In this document: piece after piece, positions 24,764 through 31,490 of the stretch
Layout: each line of letters starts with the position of its first letter
Numbering within the stretch: the first letter of the stretch is position 1
Source of the DNA: Patulibacter sp.
Lineage (GTDB): Bacteria > Actinomycetota > Thermoleophilia > Solirubrobacterales > Solirubrobacteraceae
Length of the DNA stretch: 43,958 nucleotides
Reading direction: 5' to 3'
Assembly (NCBI RefSeq): GCF_030655195.1
Contig: NZ_JAURWA010000055.1
Coordinates: 1-43,958 of the forward strand
Notes under the pieces: model-generated
Told to the model about the DNA's origin: nothing
The model's input: only the letters and a program-made list of their open reading frames with translations
Databases searched by the model: none
Made by a program: the position numbers and the translations under genes

Positions 24764-25768
24764 ATGTCGGCAGCACCCACGATCTCCACCACCCCCGGGA
24801 ACGCCTCGCGCGCCGAGTCCCGCTGGTTCTACGCCTGGTTGATCACCGTCCTCGGGCTCCTGGCCCTCGCGGTGGTCGCCGGCTGGAACGCGGCGGGCGG
24901 CACGGTCGATCCGACCGACGCCGGCAGGACGCTGAGCCGGACCACCGTCGTCGTCAACAGCGCGGTCCTCGTGCTCCGCGAGGGCCTCGAGTGCATCCTC
25001 GTCCTCGCGGCGATCACCGCCGGGCTGCGCGGTCCCGCGGCCGGGCAGCGGCGGCCGATCGCGGTCGGTGGCGCCGTCGCGTTCGGGCTCTCGATCGTCA
25101 CCTGGTTCGCCGCGGTCTGGGTCATCGGGGCCTTCGGCGACACGGGCGTCAACGTCCAGGCGGCGACCGGGATCCCCGCGATCCTCGTCCTGCTCCTGAT
25201 CATGAACTGGTTCTTCCACGACACGTACTGGACCGGGTGGATCAAGCGGCACAACCGCAAGAAGAAGGGCCTGCTGCACGCCGAGGCCGGCAGCCGGAAG
25301 CTGCTGCTCGGCCTCGGGCTGCTCGGCTTCACCGCGGTCTACCGCGAGGGCTTCGAGATCGTGCTGTTCCTGCAGTCGCTGCGCGTCGGGTACGGCTCCT
25401 CCGTCGTGCTGGAGGGCGTGACCCTCGGCCTGCTCTTCACCGCCGCGGCGGGCGTCGTCACCTTCGTCCTGCACCGCAAGCTGCCCTACAAGCGGCTCCT
25501 GATCATCACCTTCGCGCTGCTCGTGCTCGTGCTCTTCGTGATGGTCGGCGAGCAGGTCAACGAGATGCAGCTCGCCGGCTGGATCGGCACCTCGACCTTC
25601 TGGGACAGCCCCGGCTGGCTGGGGACCTGGTTCTCGATCTTCGGCAACTGGGAGACGGTGATCGGCCAGACGCTCGCCGTCGGCGCGGTCGTCGGCTCCT
25701 ACGTCGTCGCCCGCGAGGTCCAGGTCAAGGGTCCGCAGCGGCGGGCCCGGCGGGCGAGCGCGAGCTGA
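24764..25768 (+). CDS. FTR1-family iron permease-like protein
   Basis: The 334-residue protein has about seven membrane segments. It carries two REGxE iron-permease motifs, LREGLE (Arg72-Glu76) and YREGFE (Arg194-Glu198), the hallmark repeated glutamates of FTR1/EfeU permeases. A soluble EfeO/EfeB partner is not present in the neighbourhood, so ferrous or ferric uptake by an Efe system is not established; another metal or a stand-alone role is possible. A GAAGGA ribosome binding site precedes the ATG. Its promoter shares the direct-repeat site with its divergent neighbour, the COG4705 gene. Confidence 0.85.
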   Translation: MSAAPTISTTPGNASRAESRWFYAWLITVLGLLALAVVAGWNAAGGTVDPTDAGRTLSRTTVVVNSAVLVLREGLECILVLAAITAGLRGPAAGQRRPIAVGGAVAFGLSIVTWFAAVWVIGAFGDTGVNVQAATGIPAILVLLLIMNWFFHDTYWTGWIKRHNRKKKGLLHAEAGSRKLLLGLGLLGFTAVYREGFEIVLFLQSLRVGYGSSVVLEGVTLGLLFTAAAGVVTFVLHRKLPYKRLLIITFALLVLVLFVMVGEQVNEMQLAGWIGTSTFWDSPGWLGTWFSIFGNWETVIGQTLAVGAVVGSYVVAREVQVKGPQRRARRASAS

Positions 25769-25787
25769 CCGCCGACCCGCGCCGGGC

Positions 25788-26399
25788 TCACCGTCCCTCG
25801 TCGCCGTGCCCCGCGGGCGCGGTGGCCGGGACGTCGTCCCAGACCGACCGGGCACCGGCCTCGCCCGTCCGGTAGATCCAGATCCCGGAGATCACGGAGA
25901 AGGCGAGGACCAGCAGCGTCAGCGCGGCGGCGACCTGCGGCTGGCCGGGGAAGGCACGGGCGGACTCCCCGCGGAGGCCACCGATGCGGTCCAGCACCGT
26001 GGACCGGGCCGCGTGCGCCTCCGCGGTGGAGCCGTCCGCGCCGACGGTCTCCGCCCGGCGGCGGAAGCGGACGACGACCATCGCGAGGATCAGGATCACG
26101 CCGTAGGCGATCATGATCGTGCCCATCTGGTCGCCCAGCTCGGTGTGCTTCTCCAGCAGCGGGCTGGGGTCGACGCGCGCCTCGAGCTTCTCCCCCGTCG
26201 ACGGGGTGACGAGGCCGAGCACGATGCTCAGCACCCCCGTGACGAGGAGCGGCCAGCTGAGCCACCGGCGGAAGCGCGGTACGAGGGCGAAGGCCAGGCC
26301 TCCGATCGTGGCGCCGGTGGCCACGACGACGGTGAAGTGCACCATCAGGGCGTGGGTCGGCAGCCCGTTGACGTTGTTGAAGAGGTCGGCGAGCACCAT
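25788..26399 (-). CDS. DUF2231-type membrane protein
   Basis: The 203-residue protein starts with VNGLPTHALMVHFTVVVATGA, the LPxHxLxVHF pattern of DUF2231 membrane proteins, which may bind haem or metal through His residues. There are four membrane segments (about 18-40, 45-65, 95-112, 158-178) separated by a hydrophilic Arg/Glu-rich loop. The start has GGTGGAGG just upstream. It is convergent with the FTR1-like gene (19 bp gap). The gene upstream on the same strand is 147 bp away with its own terminator between, so they are not obviously one operon. Confidence 0.83.
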   Translation of the reverse strand: MVLADLFNNVNGLPTHALMVHFTVVVATGATIGGLAFALVPRFRRWLSWPLLVTGVLSIVLGLVTPSTGEKLEARVDPSPLLEKHTELGDQMGTIMIAYGVILILAMVVVRFRRRAETVGADGSTAEAHAARSTVLDRIGGLRGESARAFPGQPQVAAALTLLVLAFSVISGIWIYRTGEAGARSVWDDVPATAPAGHGDEGR

Positions 26400-26509
26400 G
26401 GGCCTCCACCTTCACGACCGGGTGTGCAAGCGCGGTCGAACGAATCGACAAGAAACGGCAAAGGTCGGGGGGCCGGCGCCGCGGGCGGGGCCGGCCTCGA
26501 TCGCCGCGG

Positions 26510-26526
26510 GCGGGGCCGCGCCCCGC
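26510..26526 (-). terminator. Hairpin terminator of the 26547-26999 gene, beside a 17-bp direct repeat
   Basis: GCGGGGC and GCCCCGC pair perfectly around CGC, 20 bp downstream (minus strand) of the stop. Just beyond it, CGCCGCGGGCGGGGCCG is present twice, at 26477-26493 and 26502-26518, 25 bp apart. Confidence 0.6.
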
Positions 26527-26546
26527 AGCGGTGATCCGACGACGCG

Positions 26547-26999
26547 CTACGAGGCGTGGGGCACGCGGGCGGGCGTGACGACCGGCCCGCGGCGGGAGAC
26601 GGTGGCGCGTGCGGCCAGCACGGTCCCGGCGAGCGCGACGACGCAGCCCTCGATCCAGAGGCTGGCCAGACCGAGGCCCTCGGTCCAGTTGCCGACGTCG
26701 CCGTGGTCCTGCGGCAGCCCGGTGGTCCGGGTGAGGACGTAGCCGACGATCGCGCTCCCGGCGAGTCCGGCCGCCGCCGCCCAGGCGAGCTTCGATCCGG
26801 TGCGCAGCAGCTCGGCGCCGACGGCGATCGCGGCGAGGATCAGGGCGATGTACATCCAGAACATGTAGGGCGTCTCGGTGTACTTGCCCGGCGCGTCGAG
26901 CAGGTGCACGAGGCCGATGCCGGCCATCCCGAGCACCCCGACCGCGCGGGCGACGGCGTCGCGGACGGTCGAGTCGACGGTGGGATCGGTGGGGGTCAT
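26547..26999 (-). CDS. Four-TM membrane protein of unknown function
   Basis: The 150-residue protein has four hydrophobic segments (about 23-38, 47-63, 71-90, 115-135), with the short motif TPYMFWMYIALILA in the second. No family recognised. The ATG at 26999 is preferred over an upstream one at 27089, because AGGAG lies 7 nt before it and the upstream extension is Arg/Pro-rich. It is divergent from the response regulator at 27153, so the two share a promoter region with a palindrome. Confidence 0.7.
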   Translation of the reverse strand: MTPTDPTVDSTVRDAVARAVGVLGMAGIGLVHLLDAPGKYTETPYMFWMYIALILAAIAVGAELLRTGSKLAWAAAAGLAGSAIVGYVLTRTTGLPQDHGDVGNWTEGLGLASLWIEGCVVALAGTVLAARATVSRRGPVVTPARVPHAS

Positions 27000-27102
27000 G
27001 GTGAGGCTCCTGGTGCGGTCGGGGTCGGGGAGGCGACGGGGCGACGACTCCTGCATCCATGGTGCGCCCCGCCCCGCCAACCGCCGCACAGCCGCAGGAC
27101 AA

Positions 27103-27146
27103 CCTTTGGCAAAGGCCCGTTCGCGGCCTCCTCGGGGCCCTACGAT
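27103..27146 (+). promoter_or_regulatory. Palindrome and leaderless promoter of the second OmpR-type system
   Basis: CCTTTG-G-CAAAGG is a perfect 13-bp palindrome at 27103-27115. A -10-like TACGAT at 27141-27146 lies 6 nt before the GTG at 27153. GGCAAAGG recurs at 26458-26465 upstream of the DUF2231 gene. The region 27000-27152 has no CTCATC repeat, so this system appears to use another site. Confidence 0.55.
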
Positions 27147-27152
27147 CGCCGT

Positions 27153-27824
27153 GTGGAGCGCCTACTCGTGGTCGAGGACGACGACAGCATCGGGGAGCCC
27201 CTCGTGCGCGCGCTCCGCCGCGAGGCGTTCGAGGTCGAGCACGTCACCACCGGCGAGTCCGCGCTGGTGCGCCTCTCGAAGGTGCGGTTCGACCTCGTGG
27301 TCCTCGACATCGGCCTCCCGGGGATCGACGGCGTCGAGGTCTGCCGGCACGTCCGGCGCGACCACCACGCCACCGCCGTCCTCATGCTCACCGCCCGCAG
27401 CTCCGAGCTCGACGAGGTCGTCGGACTGGACGCCGGCGCCGACGACTACGTCACCAAGCCGTTCAGCCTCGCGGTCCTGACCGCCCGCGTCCGCGCGCTC
27501 CTGCGCCGCCAGTCCGCGCCCACCGTCGGGCCGGACGCCATCGAGGTCTCCGGCCTGCGGATCGACCGCACGTCCCGGCAGGCGTGGCGCGGGGACCACG
27601 AGCTCGAGCTGGCCCCGAAGGAGTTCGACCTGCTCACGATCCTCGCCGCGCACGCCGGCGAGGCCGTGCGACGCGAGCAGATCATGAGCGAGGTCTGGGA
27701 CGAGAACTGGTGGGGCTCGACCAAGACGCTCGACGTGCACATCGGGTGGCTGCGGCAGAAGCTGGCCGATCCCCCGCTGATCACGACGGTCCGCGGCTAC
27801 GGCTTCCGGCTGGAGCGCACGTGA
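27153..27824 (+). CDS. OmpR/PhoB-type response regulator
   Basis: The 223-residue regulator has a receiver domain (acidic pocket at 8-11, phospho-Asp52 in VVLDIGLP, Lys102 in TKPFSL) and a winged-helix DNA-binding domain ending in TTVRGYGFRLE. The GTG at 27153 agrees with the receiver start and with TACGAT exactly 6 nt upstream. The stop overlaps the kinase start (GTGA). It is distinct from the regulator at 29097-29783. Confidence 0.93.
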   Translation: MERLLVVEDDDSIGEPLVRALRREAFEVEHVTTGESALVRLSKVRFDLVVLDIGLPGIDGVEVCRHVRRDHHATAVLMLTARSSELDEVVGLDAGADDYVTKPFSLAVLTARVRALLRRQSAPTVGPDAIEVSGLRIDRTSRQAWRGDHELELAPKEFDLLTILAAHAGEAVRREQIMSEVWDENWWGSTKTLDVHIGWLRQKLADPPLITTVRGYGFRLERT

Positions 27825-29062
27825 GGCGACGGCTGCTGCGCTCCACGCTGGCGATCGCCCTGGTCGCCGTCGTCGTGCTCGGACTGCCGCTCGGGGTCGT
27901 CGGGACCGCGATGCTGCACCAGCGGGCCGACATGCGGCTGGAGCGCCGGGCCGACGCCGTGGCGCTCCGCGTCGCGCGCGCCGAGTCCGCCGGCACGCCG
28001 CTGCGCACGGCCCTGGTGGCCGACCTGCTCCCGCCGCGCCAGGCGGTGCAGGTCACGGTCGACGGCCGCACCGTCGTCCTGGGCACGCTGCCCTCCGGCG
28101 ACGTCACGCGCGTGACGTCCGGGGACGGCGGCCCGCTGCGTGCGACGCTCGTCGCGCCCGCGGCCGTCCGCAGCGACGACGTCGGGACGGTGTGGGTCGC
28201 GATCGCCGGCCTGGCGATCCTGGCGCTCGGGGCCGCCGTCGCCCTGGCGAGCGTGCAGGCCCGGCGCCTGGCGGCGCCGCTGGAGGAGCTGTCCCGTCGG
28301 GTGGAGCGGGTGGGCGAGCCGACCTACGACGACCGACCCGTGACCGGGCAGGTCCCGGAGATCGACCGGGTCCAGGTCGCCCTGAACGAGGCCGACACGC
28401 GACTCGCCGAGCTGATCCGCCGGGAGCGGGAGTTCACCGCCAACGCGTCGCACCAGCTCCGCACGCCGCTCACCGGCCTGCGGATGCGCCTGGAGGAGCT
28501 GCGGGCCCTCGCCGACGGTCCGGCGATGACGGGCGAGGCCGACGCGGCGCTCGTCCAGGTCGACCGCCTGGTGACGACGATCGAGCACCTCGAGACCGCC
28601 GGGCGGCGCCCCGACACCGTCGCCGGGTCGATCGACCTCGGTGCGGTGGTCACCGCACACGTCGACGGTGGTCGGTGGCCGGCGGTCTTCGGCGAGCACG
28701 GACGGGACCTCGTCGTGTCCTCCTCGTCCGGGGCGCTGGGGCGCGGGAACCCGGAGACGGTCCGGCAGATCCTCGACGTCCTGCTGCAGAACGCGCTGGA
28801 CCACGGGGCCGGCGTGGCGCACGTCGCGACCACCTCGGCCTCGGGCTTCGTCCGGGTCCGCGTGGCCGACGACGGCGACGTCGGCGGCGCGGGCGCGCAG
28901 CAGATCTTCGGCCGCGGCGTCGGCTCCGGCCGCGGCATCGGCCTCTCGGTGGCCCGCGAGCTGGCCCGGCGCGACGGCGGGGACCTCCAGCTCCTCGACC
29001 GCGGGACCACGACGTTCGAGGCGCTCTTCCCCGCGGACGAGGGCTCCGAGGGAACCGCGTGA
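27821..29062 (+). CDS. HAMP-type sensor histidine kinase (partner of 27153)
   Basis: The 413-residue kinase has TM1 (about 10-30), an extracytoplasmic stretch of about 90 residues, TM2 (about 122-143), a HAMP-like segment (ARRLAAPLEELSRRVERVG), the phospho-accepting His211 in NASHQLRTPL, an N box (QNALDHG) and G boxes (DDGDVGG, GSGRGIGLSVA). The G1 box is unusual, lacking the standard DxGxG spacing. The start is a GTG overlapping the regulator stop. The extracellular part lacks a recognised sensor domain. Confidence 0.91.
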   Translation: MRRRLLRSTLAIALVAVVVLGLPLGVVGTAMLHQRADMRLERRADAVALRVARAESAGTPLRTALVADLLPPRQAVQVTVDGRTVVLGTLPSGDVTRVTSGDGGPLRATLVAPAAVRSDDVGTVWVAIAGLAILALGAAVALASVQARRLAAPLEELSRRVERVGEPTYDDRPVTGQVPEIDRVQVALNEADTRLAELIRREREFTANASHQLRTPLTGLRMRLEELRALADGPAMTGEADAALVQVDRLVTTIEHLETAGRRPDTVAGSIDLGAVVTAHVDGGRWPAVFGEHGRDLVVSSSSGALGRGNPETVRQILDVLLQNALDHGAGVAHVATTSASGFVRVRVADDGDVGGAGAQQIFGRGVGSGRGIGLSVARELARRDGGDLQLLDRGTTTFEALFPADEGSEGTA

Positions 29063-29096
29063 GCGCAGCGGCATGGCATCCGCCGCGGACGGGGGC

Positions 29097-29783
29097 TCAG
29101 CCGGGTCGACCGCCGTCCGGGCGCAGCCGGTAGCCGGCGCCGCGGACGGTCTCGATCGAGGTCACGCCGAACGGTCGGTCGACCTTCTCCCGCAGGTACC
29201 GGACGTAGACCTCGACGACGTTGCTGCGGTGCTCGTAGTCGTAGTCCCACGCGTGTTCCAACAGCGCGTAGCGGTCCATCACGCGGCCCGGCCGCCGCAT
29301 GAAGGTCTCCAGCAGCGCGAACTCCTTCGAGGACAGCGCGATCTCGGTCCCGCCGCGCCGGACCACGCGCGTGGCGGGATCGAGCTGCAGGTCGCCGACC
29401 TCGAGGACGACGGGCCGCTCGACCGGTCCGCGTCGGGCCAGGGCCCGCAGCCGGGCGGTCAGCTCGGCGAACGAGAACGGCTTGGTCAGGTAGTCGTCGG
29501 CCCCGGTGTCGAGGCCCCGGACGCGGTCCTCGACGGAGTCGCGCGCGGTCAGCATGAGGACGGGCGACCAGATCCCGTCCTCGCGCAGGGAGCGGCAGAC
29601 CTCGAAGCCGTCGCGGTCGGGCAGCATCACGTCGAGCACGATCGCGTCGTAGGCCGTCGCGCGGGCGCGCAGCACGGCCGAGCCGCCGTCGGACACGACG
29701 TCGACGGCGAGGCCGTCGGCGAGCAGCCCGCGCTTGATCAGGCTGCTCATCTTCACGTCGTCCTCGACGACCAGCACGCGCAT
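29097..29783 (-). CDS. OmpR/PhoB-type response regulator, likely master of the CTCATC regulon
   Basis: The 228-residue protein has a receiver domain (Asp51 in IVLDVMLP, TKPFSF) and a C-terminal winged helix ending in ETVRGAGYRLRP. It lies immediately downstream of its histidine kinase gene (29791-31221), yet it also has its own direct-repeat site (D) overlapping the kinase's last codons, with GATGAT 6 nt before the ATG at 29783. It is the best candidate to bind all six CTCATC repeats: sites D and E flank its own kinase operon, OmpR-family proteins use 11-bp direct repeats, and the other OmpR-type regulator has none. Confidence 0.92.
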   Translation of the reverse strand: MRVLVVEDDVKMSSLIKRGLLADGLAVDVVSDGGSAVLRARATAYDAIVLDVMLPDRDGFEVCRSLREDGIWSPVLMLTARDSVEDRVRGLDTGADDYLTKPFSFAELTARLRALARRGPVERPVVLEVGDLQLDPATRVVRRGGTEIALSSKEFALLETFMRRPGRVMDRYALLEHAWDYDYEHRSNVVEVYVRYLREKVDRPFGVTSIETVRGAGYRLRPDGGRPG

Positions 29784-29789
29784 GGCCCG

Positions 29790-29821
29790 ATCATCCTCCG
29801 GGCGGATGAGCGCCGGATGAG
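29790..29821 (-). promoter_or_regulatory. Site D: direct repeat and leaderless promoter inside the kinase 3' end
   Basis: On the minus strand CTCATCCGGCGCTCATC covers 29821-29805. Nine bases later GATGAT (29795-29790), then 6 nt, then the ATG at 29783. The whole site lies within the last 11 codons of the histidine kinase gene, so these bases would both encode the kinase tail and control the regulator. Confidence 0.7.
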
Positions 29822-31221
29822 AGCGGCAGCCGCACCCACACCTCGGCCCCGCCCTCCGGCCGGTTGACGGCCCCGGCGGACCCGCCGGCCGCCACGGCGG
29901 TCGATCGGACGATCGCCAGACCGAGCCCGGTGCCGCCCCGGCCGCGGGCCTCGTCGGCCCGGGCGAACCGCTCGAACGCGCGGGGGAGGAAGGCCGCGGG
30001 GAACCCCGGCCCGTCGTCGAGGACGCGGATCTCGACCATGCCGGCCCGGTGCGACCCACGCACCTCGACCCGCCGTGCCCCGGCCTCGGCGGCGTTGCGG
30101 ACGACGTTGCCGAGCACGCGCTCGAGCACCACCGCGTCGCCCGGGACCTCCACCGACGCGTCGGCGTCGTCGACCACGACCTCGCGCCCGGCGACCTGCC
30201 CGCGCACGCGGTCGACCAGCACGCCGAGGGGCACCGTGGACCCGCCGCCCAGCACGACCCCGTCCTCGGCGCGCGCCAGGACGAGCAGGTCCTGGGCGAG
30301 GGCGACCAGCCGGTCGTTCTCCTCCGCGGCCGACGCGATCGCCTCGCGCAGCTCCTCGATCGTGGCGCCGTCGCGCATCGCGAGCTCGAGCTCGCCCTTC
30401 ACGAGCGCCAGCGGCGTGCGCATCTCGTGGCTGGCGTCGTCGACGAACGAGCGCTCGCGCCGGAACGCGTCGTCGAGCCGGTCGAGCATCTCGTTCAGCG
30501 TGACCGCCAGGCGGGCGACCTCGTCGCCCGCGGGCGGGACGTCGAGCCGCGTGCCGGAGCGGCCCGTCCTGATGGTCGCGGCGGCCTCGCGCATCCGGTC
30601 CATCGGCCGCAGCGCCCCCGCGGCGGCGCCGTATCCGGCGAGCGAGGCGAGCAGCAGCAGGACGGGTCCGCCGACGAGCAGCAGGCCCGCGAGCCGGTGC
30701 TGCGCCACCTCGACCGGCTCGAGGGTGGCGCCCACCACGACGATGACGCGACGGCCGCCGGCGGTCACCGGCCGGGCGAGCAGGCGGGTCGTGTCGTCGC
30801 CGTCGACCGGGTGGACGACGGTCGGCCGCTCCGCGTGGATCGTCCCCGCGCGGGCCCGCCGCACCTGGTCGGGCGTCAGCAGCCGCGTGCCGCCGAGCGC
30901 CGCCGAGGAGTCGACCACCCGACCGTCGACCGAGAGGATCTGCGCGACGGTCTCGCCCTCCGCGGTCAGCGGGCTCGGCCCACGGGGCTCGGCGGCCGCG
31001 TCGGCGGCGAGCGCCGCGACGTCGGAGGACCGCGACCGCAGCCCGTCGTCGATGCTCGAGCGCAGCGTCGCGCCGAGCGCCGCGTACAGCCCGACGCCCG
31101 CCACGACCAGGAGCAGCGCCATCACCAGCGCGAACGTCGCGGCGACGCGGATCCGGATCGGGATCCGGGCGACCGCCCGGGCGCGTCGTCCGGCCGGGTC
31201 CTCCCCGCGGGTCACAGGCAC
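29791..31221 (-). CDS. HAMP-type sensor histidine kinase (partner of 29097)
   Basis: The 476-residue kinase has TM1 (about 25-48), an extracytoplasmic sensor of about 130 residues, TM2 (about 178-200), a HAMP region, His265 in DDASHEMRTPL, N box NVVRNAAE, G1 DDGPGF and G2 GTGLGLAIV. The core ends with EVWVRLPL; the final nine residues (SSGAHPPGG) are an unusual tail whose codons coincide with site D. The start is GTG 31221 with GATCCT 6 nt upstream and direct repeat E above it. The sensor domain was not recognised. The order kinase-then-regulator is less common. Confidence 0.9.
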   Translation of the reverse strand: MPVTRGEDPAGRRARAVARIPIRIRVAATFALVMALLLVVAGVGLYAALGATLRSSIDDGLRSRSSDVAALAADAAAEPRGPSPLTAEGETVAQILSVDGRVVDSSAALGGTRLLTPDQVRRARAGTIHAERPTVVHPVDGDDTTRLLARPVTAGGRRVIVVVGATLEPVEVAQHRLAGLLLVGGPVLLLLASLAGYGAAAGALRPMDRMREAAATIRTGRSGTRLDVPPAGDEVARLAVTLNEMLDRLDDAFRRERSFVDDASHEMRTPLALVKGELELAMRDGATIEELREAIASAAEENDRLVALAQDLLVLARAEDGVVLGGGSTVPLGVLVDRVRGQVAGREVVVDDADASVEVPGDAVVLERVLGNVVRNAAEAGARRVEVRGSHRAGMVEIRVLDDGPGFPAAFLPRAFERFARADEARGRGGTGLGLAIVRSTAVAAGGSAGAVNRPEGGAEVWVRLPLSSGAHPPGG

Positions 31222-31227
31222 GCCCGG

Positions 31228-31259
31228 AGGATCGCCGCGGCGGATGAGACCCGGATGAG
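31228..31259 (-). promoter_or_regulatory. Site E: direct repeat and leaderless promoter of the kinase
   Basis: On the minus strand CTCATCCGGGTCTCATC covers 31259-31243. After 9 bp comes GATCCT (31233-31228), then 6 nt to the GTG at 31221. It is divergent from site F, with 31 bp between the two. Confidence 0.7.
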
Positions 31260-31290
31260 GGCCTCCGCCGGGACGGGTCGCGTGGTCGCT

Positions 31291-31322
31291 CTCATGTCCC
31301 GCTCATCCCCGCTCCGGACGAT
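31291..31322 (+). promoter_or_regulatory. Site F: direct repeat and leaderless promoter of the leader ORF and uppP
   Basis: On the plus strand CTCATGTCCCGCTCATC covers 31291-31307. After 9 bp comes GACGAT (31317-31322), then 6 nt to an ATG at 31329. The spacing is the same as in sites B, D and E, which argues that 31329 is a true start codon. Confidence 0.7.
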
Positions 31323-31328
31323 ACGACC

Positions 31329-31490
31329 ATGAGCGCGCCCCGTCCGACCCGCCTTCTCCGCCAGGCCCCGGTACGTCGCCGCGCCCCGACCCCCGGGCAC
31401 CGCCGACCCGCGGCCCCGGCGCGCGGCCGGGCCACGGCGGCTCCCGCACCACCCGCCCGGCACCGCGACCCGGTCGGTGACCGCCCGTGA
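31329..31490 (+). CDS. Small Arg/Pro/Ala-rich ORF (53 codons) coupled to uppP
   Basis: From the ATG at 31329 the frame is open for 53 codons and stops at 31488-31490, overlapping the uppP GTG (31487-31489) by four bases (GTGA). The product is strongly basic (about 14 Arg) and rich in Pro and Ala, with no hydrophobic segment. Position supports the ORF: direct repeat, 9 bp, GACGAT, 6 nt, ATG is the same arrangement as in its neighbours. Composition alone would not, since GC-rich DNA often gives such frames. Possible roles are a leader peptide coupling translation to uppP or a small basic protein; no function is claimed. Confidence 0.5.
   Translation: MSAPRPTRLLRQAPVRRRAPTPGHRRPAAPARGRATAAPAPPARHRDPVGDRP

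Noticed and set aside
27106..27111. TTGGCA as a -35 element for the regulator at 27153
   Set aside because: The distance to TACGAT is 29 bp, far from 16-18. The hexamer is part of the palindrome.
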